Below are positions 24,119 through 38,860 of a stretch of DNA of 64,000 nt, one piece after another. The notes below the pieces were generated by a model, which made no database searches, had not been told where the DNA came from, and was given only the letters and a program-made list of their open reading frames with translations. How positions within the stretch are numbered: position 1 is the stretch's first letter; each line of letters opens with the position of its first letter. The position numbers and the translations under genes were made by a program. Origin of the DNA: Doryteuthis pealeii (taxonomy: Eukaryota; Mollusca; Cephalopoda; Myopsida; Loliginidae); the NCBI GenBank assembly GCA_023376005.1, contig CM042157.1, positions 94,072,444 through 94,136,443 of the forward strand, read 5' to 3'.

Positions 24119-27100
24119 AATTTTAATTCTATTTTAATTTATTTTATTCATTATTTTATATATTTATAATTTTATTATTTATTATATTATTATATATATT
24201 GTATTATAAATTATTATTTTAATTTATTTCATCTTATTTCTATTTTAATTTAAAATCTTTTTTCTAAATTTCAGGTTCTAAAAGAAGTTGCCATTCAGTG
24301 TCTTTGTGAATTGTTGATCAGTTGCCATCATTTCAATTTCCGTAATGAATTAATTTCATTTATTGTGCCATGTATGAATATCTTCAACAAAAAGGTTATT
24401 ATTATTTTACGTCTTACTGTTGCATACCTCTTTCCTTACTTTCTTACTTCTATTCTTCTTCTTCCAGCGTCTCTTTTAGCGTCTGGACTTCGTCTTGGGG
24501 ATTTCGTGTCTGGTCTTCCATTGGGGATTTCTCTTTATCAGAAGCCCTGTGTCATTGGTAGTTTTTAGATAATAACACAAGACATCGATTTAACTTAGAT
24601 CATATTTTATTCTGAAATCCCCACCAGACTACCTGTGCAGATTGAGTCGGCACCGTGCATAACACAACTTACCACCGTCGTGGCTTTGGCCGATCTGACT
24701 AAAACTCTCTCTAATCTAAACTGGAAGAGGGTCTTCTCCACTGATTCTCACGGTATCTACCGGAAGGATCAGGATGAGGTCAAGCCTTGTCATTCAATCC
24801 TTCAAGTCCGTGGGCTGCAACTTATAACAGCCATTTTGGTTTCTACACTACTGTACTTAAGTATTAGGAATCTAATAATTATGTAACATTACCTGTTGCT
24901 TATCTACTTCAAAATTGATTCATATTGGAAAATAATTAAATATCTTAATTAATTATTTTAGTAATCAATTTAAAAAAAAGTTTTTTTCAATTAGAAATTG
25001 AATTTGAAACCAAGTTGCAAAATCATATTTGTAATTTGGGTTTTTAGATTGAAAACAAACAATAAAAATTTAATTGATATGCAAGACCTCACTTTGGCCT
25101 TTACTTAGGCTTGATGGACAGTCAAGAGAGTCCAATCAGTTGGCCAATCACGTCATGCCGTAGCACCTATATGAGTTTTCCAACCCTATTACCCTTATGG
25201 CAAACCCCCCAACTTTTTTTTATCATATATGTGCTAGAAGGCAATGGCTGAGGGACTTAGTGTCCTGGGTATGATGTTAAACTGCATCTAATGGTAAAGT
25301 TCCAATTCTGGAGTGCTGGGGAATGTGGAGTACCCCTTCATTGCCAATACTTTCAGGTCCACTCTGACCCAGAGTGGTAGTATCTGTTAGGGTTCCATCT
25401 ATGGATTTGAATAGAAAAAAAATAAGTTTTAAGAAATTTGAGATTTAAAAAAAAAAAAATTAATTACCCATCAAGAATGAATGAAACAAAATGTCTTTGG
25501 CATAAAGTAACCCAACAAGAGTTGACATGCCATAAAATCCAATCAACCAACCAAATCACTTAATAGTAACTGTCTTTCCTATAAATATTTTTGTACAAGA
25601 AATAAATTCTACTTGAATTTTTTTTTTTTTTGCAGGGATCCCAAACTGCCTGTGAGATGATAAAACTCGTATTTCAGTCAGATAAACTTGGAGCTACAAC
25701 TCTTGAGGTAAGTGACACTAAACATTGAACAATCGATAGAGCATCCGCCTAGGAACTACAAGGTTCTGAGTTCAATACCAGTCCTCGCTAACTCAGCACA
25801 TGAGTAGCACAGCTTGAATCTGTACAGTAAATCCCAGTTAGTTCTCTTCGCACCTGAATGATGTTTATTTCAAAGAATTTCTATCCTGTCAGTTGGGCCT
25901 GTAGAATATGCAGGATGTACCTTTGTACAAAGGAATAAGACACCCCCCCCCCATATGGGGCCACCTGTTGGGCCGTGGGGTGTGACCTGTAATGCCTGAG
26001 GACAAAATTGTGATGGATGAGCAGTCTGTGACCAGGATACTAAGTGGTCCCGTGATTTCAGGCCTTTTCATCATATCGGTGCTAAAAGACTGGCTGAGGG
26101 TTAACCACCAGTAGTTATTAATACGTAGTTAATGGAAATTATTTTTATAAAATAAATCATATAGATTAAGCATTAAATAACCCACAAGGGTTGATATGCT
26201 ATTAAACCAACCAACCAACCAATCAAAGAATCCGTTGTTTTATAACTTTAATATAGAACTGAGTAATCCAAGTCAAAACCCTATTTTTTATTTTTATTAG
26301 TTAAAGGGAGATAATCATGTGAAAAAAAAACTAAGTCTTTTGAAAGTCAAAATATGGATTCAATTCTATTGCTACACAGAAAAAATATAATGAGAAAGAG
26401 AGTGGGGGGAAGGATAAAGAGAGGGGGTGAGCACACGGAAGCGATATGCTAATCTGTTTCAATCAAACATGATGAAATGAAAGAAAGAAAGAAAAAACAA
26501 AGTGAGAGAGAGTTAAATCAAGATTATTATACTTTTTTACATATTGAAATATTTAGCAATAGCTCTTAAGTAAACATATCAAATGTAATAATTAAATTAT
26601 GATACTGTGGTATATCCACAGGTCCTGCTAGTTGTAATAATTTTAGGTTCCTGTGTTGAAATCCAGTTAAACTATTTGACTTTTTGAGACAAAAATGTAC
26701 ATTTTTTTTTTTAAATCAACTTTGTTCTGATATTTCAGATTGTAAAAGCCATTGAAAATTTTGTCAAAGTCAAAAAGATGCAAGTAAAACCAGTTGTAAG
26801 TTGTATTTTCTTTTTAATATTTTTTTTATTGGTGTTTTTATATAATCACTGGATGTCCCAATGGTGTAGTGGATAAGGTGCTGGACTGCAACATTGTTGT
26901 GAGTTCAAACTCCAGTTACACTACTGCAATTTTATTTTTTTGAATAAGTTGTTTTTTGAAGGCAGCAAAAAAATGCGATGTATGTTGGAAAAACATATTT
27001 ATTTACTTTTTTGTTTTTTTAAACATACTTAATATTTTCGGTCAAAGTCCATCATCAGAGTTGTAAGAAGTCTTCATCCCATTCATGTTTGGTAAAAATC

Positions 27101-30100
27101 AACATTTGTTATTAATACGTTGATGAACGCTGAAATTGAAATTTGAAAGATCGGCTAAGTTCGTGAATGTCCGTGTTGTTAAAGTTCCGACCGGGTGTTC
27201 AGCGGGAATGAGGTGGAGTTTAACTAACTAGAAGAGAGCTCCCTTAAAGTTCAAAGAAACATTCGGTTATTTCCTATAAGTCTAACATAAACAAAGGGAA
27301 CCATTCTTGACTGATAAATTATTTATTTTCCCATTAAAATAACCCTAAACCTTAACCATATCTTCTTTTTTCCTAGTAGATCAATAAATAAATAAATAAT
27401 TTATCAGTCAAGAGTGGTTCCCCTTCGTTTATGTTAGACTTCTATGAAATAACCAAAACATTCTTAATAGTATTCAATTTAACAAGAAATATCTGTTCAG
27501 TTCAACAATATATGTAATATTACAAACTTCAAAATTTTCAGTAAATAAATAAATAAATATATATATGTATACATAGTTATACATGAGTTAAAAGTTTAAA
27601 TAATAGAACATTTTAATATACAGGGTGTGTCAAAAAAGTATTGAATTTTTTGTACTTTTTGACACACCTTGTATTCTGAAAAAAAAATGATGTCCATTCA
27701 TTCTTCATTTATACCTTGATAAATAAATACAGCTTTAAACTTGGTACTCTTCTGACAAACCTTGTATTCTGAAAAAAGTTAACGAATGGAAGGTTTTTTT
27801 GTTTTTTTCAGAATACAAGGTGTGTTAAAAAGTACAAAAAAAATCTTGATACTTTTTGACACACCTTGTATATGCACTGGTATCTCGAGTTACAAGTATT
27901 CCATCTTACAAGCTGACACTTAGCCAATTTTTTTTTTTTTTTTTTTTGCTTTGTGCTGTGAGTTAAAATTTGAGATATGAGCGAGCTTCAGATACGCTTA
28001 TGTTAAGTTCACTAAAAACATTTAAATTTCCAAATTTATTACATCAACGAAAAATACTATTTCTAAAAGGGGTGATATATCGTAAAATCCAACAAAACAA
28101 CCTATTTCTATATTACTATGTATTATGTTTTACTTGTGAAATGTTTTAATTCTTTCATTGCAAGATTTTAAATGCACTAATAACATGGGCTGTTTTGAGG
28201 CAAATCTAACTCAGATTTTTCATAGAGATTTTGTTAATAAATAAGATATTATTATTCTGTGTATTAATGATTTTGATTATAATTATATACTCATAGATAA
28301 ACATCCTGAGGGTATTGTGATATAAGCAGTAACATATTTATGGTTACAGACACCGAATCTCCATTATAATAAGATTGTTTTAATTCTCTCTTTTTTTTTT
28401 CCCCTTCTAGATGTTAGATACATTTCTATCATTGAAGATCAAAGAAATTGAGATGAATCCTGTTGCAGGAAAAGTGCAAAAAGAAAAAGAACAACAGAGA
28501 CTCCAAAGAATGTCTCGATCTGAAAAAAAGGTAAAAACCTTTTTAGGAATTTGACTGTAATTTTGAGATGCGACTTGATATGAATAATTTTGTTATTTCA
28601 GGCTGTTGTCCTCATCTTTATTATTATGCACTAGAAGCAGCTACCTGGCATCGCCTATGTAGAGAGGGGGTAAAAGAAAAGTTAGTCTCACAGATCCATT
28701 ATTGTTGAAATCACAAGTTGGATCCTTGCAGGATGCCCCATTAAAATCCAATGTAAAAAAAAAAATACCCTGCATTGATTCAGAAACTCTGAAAAGAAAA
28801 ATCAGTGTCTTCCATTAGAAATACTTAATACAAAAAAATTCCGTGCTGTTGTCATTTAAATTTTATTTTTCTATTATTTTCCCAAATATATATCAAATCT
28901 TCATTATTTTTGTTCAAAAGCAAGATCTGGTGATAGTGAATGTGTATATATATATTTACTTTGTTATTGATTGTTTTATTTTCATAGTTACCTCTGGACA
29001 TACATACACACAAACTGCCCTCCGCTCTGTCGGCTGAGGCTTTAGAATACCCCTCTGCAGAGGTGCAAGACTCCCCCAATGGGGCCACCTGTTTGCCGTG
29101 GGTGGCAACCCGTGATGCTTAAGGATAGAACCCAGGTGGATGAGCAGTTCATGACATGCAATACTCCACTTTGGCCCTATCTTGGGCTAGACGGGCGGTC
29201 GGAGAGGCCCCCTCCGATCAATCGGCTGGTCACGTCAAGCCCTAGCACCTATATGATTGCCCCAACCCTATTGCCCTTATGTTAAGCCCCAACCCCTTTT
29301 TATCATATGGGTGCTAGAAGGCGGTGGCTGAGGGTCTACATGTCCTGGGAATGACGTTAAACTCTATCTGATGGTGAGGTTCCAGTTTTGGAGGTTTGGG
29401 GAATGTGGAGCACCCCTTCATCACCATTGCTCCCTGGTCCACTCTGACCCGGAGTGGTAGTACCTGTTAGGGTCCCATCTATGGGTTAAAGAGAAAACAT
29501 GAGTTTATAAACAAAATTGTATTATCCATTAAAAATGAAATTATTTCAAAACTTTGTTAGCATTAAACATTTTTTTTACCAATAGAAGTATTCGGCATAA
29601 AATAACCCAAGGGATTGACATGCCGTAAAACCCAACCAAACAAACCAAACCTATAAATCAAATCTTCATTATTTTTGTTCAAAAAGCAAGATCTGGTGAT
29701 AGTGAATGTGTATATATATATTTACTTTGTTATTGTTTTATTTTCATAGTTAACTCTGAACATATATAAGGGCAGTTTGTGTGTATGTATGTATAGATAG
29801 ATTACTCTGGACATACATACATACATACACACAAACTGGTATAGATAGATTACCTCTGGACATACATACATACATACACACAAACTGCCCTTTATATATG
29901 TATAGATAGATTACCTCTGGACATACATACATACACACAAACTGCCCTTTATATATGTATAGATAGATTACCTCTGGACATACATACATACACACAAACT
30001 GCCCTTTATATATGTATAAATAGATAAACATGAATTTAGGCCTCTATTACTTCAGCCTGTTTAGGTGTTTCTTTTTAATTACATTAAAATGAGTCATCTT

Positions 30101-33100
30101 CAGACAATTACTCTGAATTCAAATCTGGTTTCAGAGCTGAAATCATTACCACGAGTTCAGGGGAGGGGGGGGGGTCTAAGCAGCATAAATGCCACCAGAC
30201 TTATTGACAGAAATGGGATTAGATATAGAAAAAATATAAAATGGAAGAAAATTATTTATTCTAAAACAGAAATTGCAAAATGTCAAAGAACTTAATTTAA
30301 CCTCGAATATGAAATGAGGTCCCAAAATGCAGCATTGCATCTTACCACCTTCTATTAACTGCTGATTCATCCTAAAAAATTTCTATGCTAATTTACTGTT
30401 ACATTCCTGGCTCTACCCTTATTATGTTATAATATTACTATATTATACTAATAATTTTCAAAGATATGTATTTGACCCCTAGTTTAGACCCCTAACAGAT
30501 ACTATTTGTTAATAGTTGGGCTGTAAATGCAAAGAACTGTTTGGTAAATGTACATGGATTTAGTCCATATCAGATAGTGTATGGCAGGAATCCAAACTTA
30601 CCATCTAATATTATCAACAAACCCCCTGCTTTGGAAAATAAAACTATTGGTGAAGTGATGAAAAGGCATCTCACAGGTTTACAAGAAGCACGAAAAGCAT
30701 ATTTGGCAGCAGAATCGTCGGAAAGAATTCAAAGAGCACTAAGAAAACAAATAAGACCAAAGGGAGAAGACTTTAAACAAGGTGAAAAGGTATTCTTTTT
30801 AAGAGATGGTCAATGGAAAGGGCCAGGTTGGATTATAGGAAAAGACAATGTAGTTGTGATAGTAAGATATGGAGGTAATTATGTTCGTGTGCATGAAAGT
30901 AGACTCTTGAGAGCTTTAAAATCAAATGATATTAATATTGATAAAACAACAGATAATATAGAAAGTGATGACAGTGAAGATGAGGACAAAGAAAATACGG
31001 ATGCTGCAGGTATTGGCAATGCATTCAATACCTCAATGCTCTTTGCTGAATTATTAAACAATAATCACCAAAAGACTTTTCCCATCCAATGTTTTGTAGA
31101 TAACAAGGATTTGGTTGAAGCAATTAAATCGACTAAACTTGTGGCAGATAAAAGATTAAGGATTGAAATAGCAAGGATCAAAGAAATGTTAGATAAGAAA
31201 GAAATCACTTCAATAACATGGATAAAATCTAATGATCAAATTGCTAACTGTCTAACTAAAAGAGGCGCTTCACCTTACAACATGATAGACTGTTTAAATA
31301 ATGGAGAGATGACATACTTTTGAATAGAAAAGGAATTAGATTGTTAATTGTTATTCTGTGTTACTCTCACCCTTAGCCTGGATTGAACCTGCAGTCTGGA
31401 AATGACTGTTACAGATTGTTAACTGTTGGACAGTGGAACAGTCAAATACCCCCTCTGCTTAATGGACTCTTCCTGGCAGTAGTGGCAGTAATTATTTAAG
31501 CTGGTTATAGTGGGTTCAGTAGAGAACTAGTAACTGCATGGTTAGGCTGTAACATTTGAACTTATCACTATTAGTCCAAATCAGAATGGACCTAAAAGCA
31601 ATTGTAATGAACGAGGGACTTCCCCGACTCCAAAACTAGAGCTGCACCACTGCCCCCCACTCCACGCACACACACACACCGTTTTTTTTTTTTTTTTTTT
31701 TTTTTTTTTAGGAAATAATTGTGAAATCTATTTGTTTACAAAAGAAATGAAAAAAAAGGAAAATACGACAGATATGACACTTTGGAAATCTATTTCATAT
31801 TTTAGCTCAGAATATTTTCAAATTGGGGGAAAAAATAGGAAATACGACATAATGTCTGAAATTTATTTGTTATGGTTATCAAAATTTCTTTACTTTTATT
31901 TGTTTCTTATTTTTTGATTATTTTAAAATGTTGTTGTTTATTATTGCATTAGTTTTTATATTATTAATAATGTCCTGTTTATACTTCTATTGTTTTACTT
32001 TGTAGCGAGAGAAGCAGATGTCACGTCTGAAACGTGAACTTTTGGAAACCGAAGCTGCTGAAGACAAAAAGAAAAAATGCGAATTTGTGAGTAAAAATTT
32101 TATTTCTGGACATTGATTTTTTTTTTTTTTGTCCAAATAGGGTATAAAAAAATTTTACACTTCATTTTCCATAAGAAAAACATAATAAGAATTCTAAATC
32201 AATGATATATTAAAAAATTAAATCATTATTGTAAATATTTGGGTAATATCATTCTGTTTAAATCTATTTTTATTTTCTTTTTTTTTTTTTTTTAAGCGGA
32301 AGGGTAATTTTTGTCTATTCTTTGTACATTTTGCCAGTTTAATCCGCCAAATCTTGTCTTCATTCTGATTATTCAAGACTGTTAAAAAGAACAAAAAAAC
32401 TTAGATTTACTTTTAATTTTATTAATTTAACTCTTAACATCCTATACCACCTCATTCCGCTCGACCGGAAGTCACATTCATTTTCCTTATCTACCCCAAC
32501 TGATAGCCTTTGTTTGAATGTAATATTAAACATATTTAGAAGTCTTTGATTTAAGGGAAATAATGGGTAACTTTAAATGAAACAGTCATTTTTAGCTATT
32601 TTTTGGATAAATCCTTATAAGAATGGGACTCTGGACTTAGAAAATTCTCAACAGGATGTTAAGAGTTAATCTAATTGTTGTGTTATATACTGTATCAACT
32701 GACAGCGCTGGTGTGTAGTACACTGGATTAAAAACCAACACAGGTATACAAAAGAAAGCTGGACTTTATTTTCTTTCCTCGGTTGGCGTGGATGAAAGGA
32801 GGTGTGCGCCGGCTTGGATGAGTGGTGGAATGAACCGTAGTTATAACAAGTCTCTTCTTCGGATAGTCGACGGGAGTGACTGAAGTTCGTGGCTACCAAA
32901 GCTCAACTGCTGAACTCTACGTCTAACCGTCACTTTTCAATTTTTACCCAGCATGCTCTGGTCTATTCAAATTACACTGGAACTGTACTGCGTGACCTGC
33001 AATCCTAGATTTGTCACCAGTCAATAGGAAGTCCTTTGTCATCCTGCTATTGTTGTTTTTCCAGACAGTTCGTTTGACCCGGTCAGCAGTAAGCCTCAGA

Positions 33101-36100
33101 TCTTACTCACTCTTCCTCTTTATTCGATCCAGACTTCTGTCTGGAACATCCTTTGTTTCCCAATTCCCTTGTCTTTTTGAACTTCTTTTCGCGCCAAAAG
33201 AATTGAAACAATAGTTAATCTGCAACGTTAATTTCTAATTGTATTTTTCTTTTTCTCTTCAGAACACATCAACAATTCAACATGTATTTGCAACTTATAT
33301 TCGAATCCTGAAACAAAACCCAAACTCATGTTTATTGTCTTCTGTTCTGGAGGGTTTGGCCAAGTAAGTTAAAAAAAACATTTTTAAATTTCAGTTTCAA
33401 GAATCAGTTTTCAGTCTTCATAAAGATAAAAAGATAAATCTACAAGATTATTACCGTGTTTCAATAAAAATAAGACAAAAGCCGATATTGATTTTTTCCC
33501 TCTAAAATATAACACTCATACTTATTTTTGGAGAGGTCTTATTTTTTATAAATCGAAAAAACAACATTATAAAGAAGAAATTACAAAATTTCTAAATAAA
33601 CAGAAATTACGAAAAACGATCCACGTTTATTTACCATTAACATGTTCTTTTATTCAAAAACTCGTTCACAACAATTCATTCAAAAATAATTATATCATCA
33701 TCCTTTGTAATGTTATTGTCCTGCAAATCACTGGATTCCAAAATTCCTGTGGAGTTTTCGTATGGCTCAATTTCCTACAGAATTTTCATCCCCACTCTCT
33801 TATGTCAAGCAATAGATGTCTTGTTGAATGAGAAAGTCTTGTCCAAGTAGCTTGCTTGTAGAGCGTTGGTAACACAGCTGTCTGTGATTTTTGTTCCATG
33901 AATTTGTCACCCAAGTATTTCCTTCATCTATCAACTAAGGCATATTTTAAGATCATCCTGAAAAATCACGTTAGGTCTGATTTTCAGGGAAACACTGTAT
34001 CAATTTTCAGTCTTCTGAAAGATTAAAAGGTAAATATACAAGATTATTATTATTATAGTCATTGTTTCAATAATGGAACTTGGCTTTCTTTATTAAAAGA
34101 CTAACACTCATCATTCAAGTAAAGTCATTAACTGAAGGCCTAAAATTTATTTCCGGTTTAACATTTCATTACATCGCTTCTGCAGTCGGAGTAAGAAATT
34201 GAAAGAAAATATTTCTTAGAATAACTTTTACCACTATTCAATTGAAGTAAGTATAAGATCTATTAACTTTCAGGTGTAAAATGTTATATCACAGTAAGAT
34301 CAATAAGAACTGTGGCAAAACAACAGATTAAACGTAATGATAAACCTAATTTCTTTGCATCACAATATACACAAAAAAGTTAATTTATTTTCTTTTAGAG
34401 AATATTAAAATAACTTTAAGTTATGTGAAAGGTTTGTGGTACGTAAAGAATTTAAGGATTGCTTTAAAAAGCATATGAATTTAAAATATATTTAAATTAT
34501 TTGTGTTAGAGAGGAATACTTGAAAAAATATAACTGTATAAATCATATGTATTAAGAATTCTTACTTGAAGCTATAATTGTTTTCCTTAGGATTATTGTT
34601 ATTAGTTACTAGAAACCATATAACTGTTTGCAAACAATTGATAATTATTAAATAGAAAAAGTTAGTGGCATTTGTTCTTTTTCTTTTTTCTTCTTTTTTC
34701 TTTTCTTTTTGTAGTGAATTTCAGACGCAAAATTATTATTTAAAAAAAATTTTTTTTTTTTTACAATAAATGTGAAATGATATAGTTAAACCCGTAGGAT
34801 ATAAAATGAATAGATCTTATATTTACTTCAATTGAAGTTATTCAAAGTGTAAAAGAAATATGTTAAACTACATCTTATAGTTGATTAGAAGTTATCTCTC
34901 TTGGCACAATAGTTTTCAAGAGTCCTTCTATTCAAACAAGGATTATAATATTTTCCTAGCATCTAAAAAATATATATATTTCATGATTAACAAATTTTGT
35001 TTCACTTTTCTCAATTGGAAACGTAAATATATTTTATTTTTTTATTAAAATTTCTTTGATTGTTGTTTTTTTTTTTCAAAATTGAAATAAATGTTTTAGA
35101 AAAAATATAGTATGAATGAAAACTAAAAAAAATTTGTTAATTTAAAAACATAATTTTTAATTTTTTTTTAATTTCAGGTTTGCTCATTTTATCAATATTG
35201 ATTACTTTGATGATCTTTTTGGTGTTCTCAACAAATTGATTGCGAGTTCGGTAAGTTAACAAAGTTTTGTTGTATAACTTTCTTATTATTTATTATGTGT
35301 AGAAATGTACACGGCAAAGTATGATGTCACACAATGTTGTGTACAATAGGAAAACCTATTTTTTTGGACTTAAATGAAATCAAAGAACAGACAATAACAT
35401 TCATCATCATGGCTTGGTTTCAGCTATGGGATAAATAGTACCACTACTGTTCTTCTACAAGGATGGCTTTAGTATTCAACAACCCATGAAGGTTGATATT
35501 CCATTAAAAAAAAATTTTTTTTAAAGAAAACCCATCCCAGATGATAACAATTGACAAACTCAGAAATAATTATTACTAGAGTACAAGAAATGAGGAGTAA
35601 CACTTACTTGGTTGGAGTGGCCAGATCAACTGGCTAGACATGCCAAACCCTAACACACATATATAAATCTCTATATTATATACCCGTTTTGTATCGGGTA
35701 TATAAATTGTTGTATACTCTCTTTACTTCTATTATTCTTCTGCTCATCTTTAGTGTCTTACATTCTTCTTCTAGCATCTGGACTTCGTCTTGGGGACTTC
35801 GTATTTATTATCAATTAGCAATAATAATTTCATTGCTTTCAAAATTTGTTTTAATTTTTTATTGTAATGGAATATTCCACACTCTCTTTCTCGTCCATGT
35901 GGTCTGACTATATATATAGTGAACACAACATTATATTGGGCTGGCTTCGAGGATTAGTAGCATGCCTCACTATTCCTTGTCTGTTTTATTGTATTTCTCT
36001 GCAATAAAACCCTGTATCCTAAATCTATGAACATTTTGACTTCTCCTTCCACTCAACTATAACCTTGTCTGGTGATTGTATCCCTTTTAAGGACACAACA

Positions 36101-38820
36101 ATTTTAAATAAAACTTTTTTTGTTTTTTCCTATTCTTTTTTTTTTTTTTTTTTCTTTTGTCTTTTTTAAAATGATGTCAAATTGATGTAAATTGATTTTT
36201 ATTTATTTGCAGGAATTGACAGCTCAACAATCCCTTCATTGTGCACTTACAGCATTCATCATTTTATCGGGTCAAGGTTCAGTCCTAAATGTTGATCCGG
36301 CCAAATTTTATAAACATGTTTATGCAAATTTAACTCAAATTGATGCAGGTTTGTTGTTCTTTTCTATAGATTTTTTCCTTTTTTTTTCTTTTCTTATTTT
36401 TTTCTTTTCTTTTTTTTAAACTGGATCCTTTTTGGGCAAAACAGTGTAAGTTTTAATGTCAAAGATATTTTTGTATTATTTGGATTTTTCAGACTATTGT
36501 CCTCATCTTTATTATTATATCCACAACATTTCAGCCTATGAACCGTCCGAACTTCTTCGGGTGTTATTTGTCAAATTCTGGAACCTTCTTGTTGTAATCA
36601 GGAGCTTTCATGGAACTTCGAACCTTTTATTCAATCTACAGGGGTAGACTCATCTTATTCTGTTAGTCATGACCAAGTACAAGTGTTAAGCATTCTATGT
36701 TATTATCTCCCTTGGCCAGGATTGAACCTACAACCTCGAGGTGATTGGCACTTAGAACTGTATGTATTCAACCCCTACATCTGAAAAATCCAAATAATAC
36801 AAATTATCAAACCTCATTTAAAAAATTCCAGACAAATATTAAAAATATTTGTAATTCACAGGGACAAATTAGTTTTTGCAAGACGCAACTAATACTACAA
36901 AATTTAGATTTACAGATTAAAAAGTAAATTTCTAGGCTGATACTCTGCCAACCAAAAATAAATTCTTTTGAAAATAAAATTTATACACGGTCTTCTCCAT
37001 GGCGTAATGGCTAATGTTCTGGACCCTTGACAAACTCCAGTTGTGCCATTACATTCACTTTTGGGATAATACCCTTGGGAAAGGTATGAACCCTTTCATT
37101 CTCCCCCCCCCCAGCTATGGGTTAAATAGTACCACAACTGTTTTTCAACAGGGATGGCTTTGGTATTAAATAACCCACAAAGGTTGATATGCGATTAAAC
37201 AAAGAAATCAAACCAAACCAATTATTGTCTTTTTTTTATTTTATTTATTTTTTTTTTAAGCAATTTTGTTCAGTAGCGGAAAAACTTGACATGTGAAGGT
37301 TGTCTTTTTATGTTTGTTGTTTTGGAAACCACAACTCGTCCGCCCTGTCAAACATACAGCTTCTTCAAAGTCAAACAAACAAGGGGGGGTTACTCCTTTT
37401 TATGTAGCTAATGTTCAGATTACCAAAATGTTTTTCCAACATTACTTGATAAAAAAAAATGTTTAATGTTTATTTTCACTTTTATTTTTCACAGCCTGTA
37501 CAAAAAGGGATATTACTGTCGTCTTAGAATGTTTAGAAGCGATGATCTTTAAACGGAAGAAACAAGTGAGTTGATGTTTCTCTTATTATCTTTGTGTGTG
37601 TGTGTATCTCTTCTTGGTTATCTACCACCCTGTCAGTCGAAGTGTTAGAATACACTGAATGCACCTCTGCAGAGGGGTAAGTCTACCACAATGGGGCCAC
37701 TTGTTGGCCATGATGATGATGCTTAAAGATGGAACCCAGGTGGCTGAGCAGTCCAATCTAATAATTATGTAACAGACGGGCAGTCGGAGAGGTCCCCTCC
37801 AATCAATTGGCTGGTCATGTCAGGCCCTAGTACCTATATGATTGCCCCAACCCTATTGCCCTTATAACAAGCCCCAACCCTTTTTATCATATGGGTGCTA
37901 GAAGGCAGTCTTCATGTCCTGGGAATGACGTTAAACTCTATCTGATGGTGAGGTTACAGTTCTAAAATTTGAGTATCCATTAAGAATGAATTTATTTCAA
38001 AAATTTGTCGGCATTAAATGACCCACTGAGGTTGAAATGCCATAAAACAAAACAATCCAAACTAAACCACCCTGTCAGCGACTGGGGCTGTAGAATACGC
38101 TGATTGCATCTCTGCAGGAGGGGTTAGACACTTAATGGGACCAACCATGGGTAGCAACCCGTAATGCCTGAGGATAGGATTGTGGTGGCTGAGCAGTTCC
38201 ATGATATGTAACACTTCACTTCATCCCTTACTTGGGTTAGACAGGCTCCATTCAATCAGTCAGCTGGTCATGTCAATCTGTATCAACTATAAGATTGTCT
38301 TGACCATATTCTTCAAATTGCTCATGGCAAACACCCTCCCCCTTTTTTATCTCCTAGGTGCTAGAAAGCATGGATGAGGCTCAAACACCAGTATTTATTA
38401 ATACACATCCTGCAATGTGTTTTATATATCACTAAAAATAAAGGTTTATATAATATAGGGTGTGGTTAATTTGCATACTGGTTTTAACAAAACCGAGTTA
38501 ATAATTGCTTGGTGTTATTGATCTCTAATATTGTTTTATCCTCCAACATATTAAAATCAATCCTATGAACAATCTTATATAGAAACCAATTAAAATAAAT
38601 GTAATCTTTTTATATGCGTTCTTATTTAATTTAGTCTTTCTAATTTAATATATTTCATTACATTAAAACTTAAATACTTATGCCCGGAGGGTGCATATTC
38701 TTGCTAGTGAAGTTGATTTCTTAAACAAATCATATATACAAAAAAACAAGATTTGGTATTAAATAACCCACAAGGGTTGATAAGCCATTAAACCAACCAA
38801 CTTGTTCAGTTAGAATTTCT

Positions 38821-38860
<40 letters not shown>

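Noticed and set aside
24311..24568. 85-residue ORF extending NOC3L exon 8
   Set aside because: Family similarity ends at the exon 8 donor (24394), and the next NOC3L exon continues in phase; the rest is LTR-like sequence.
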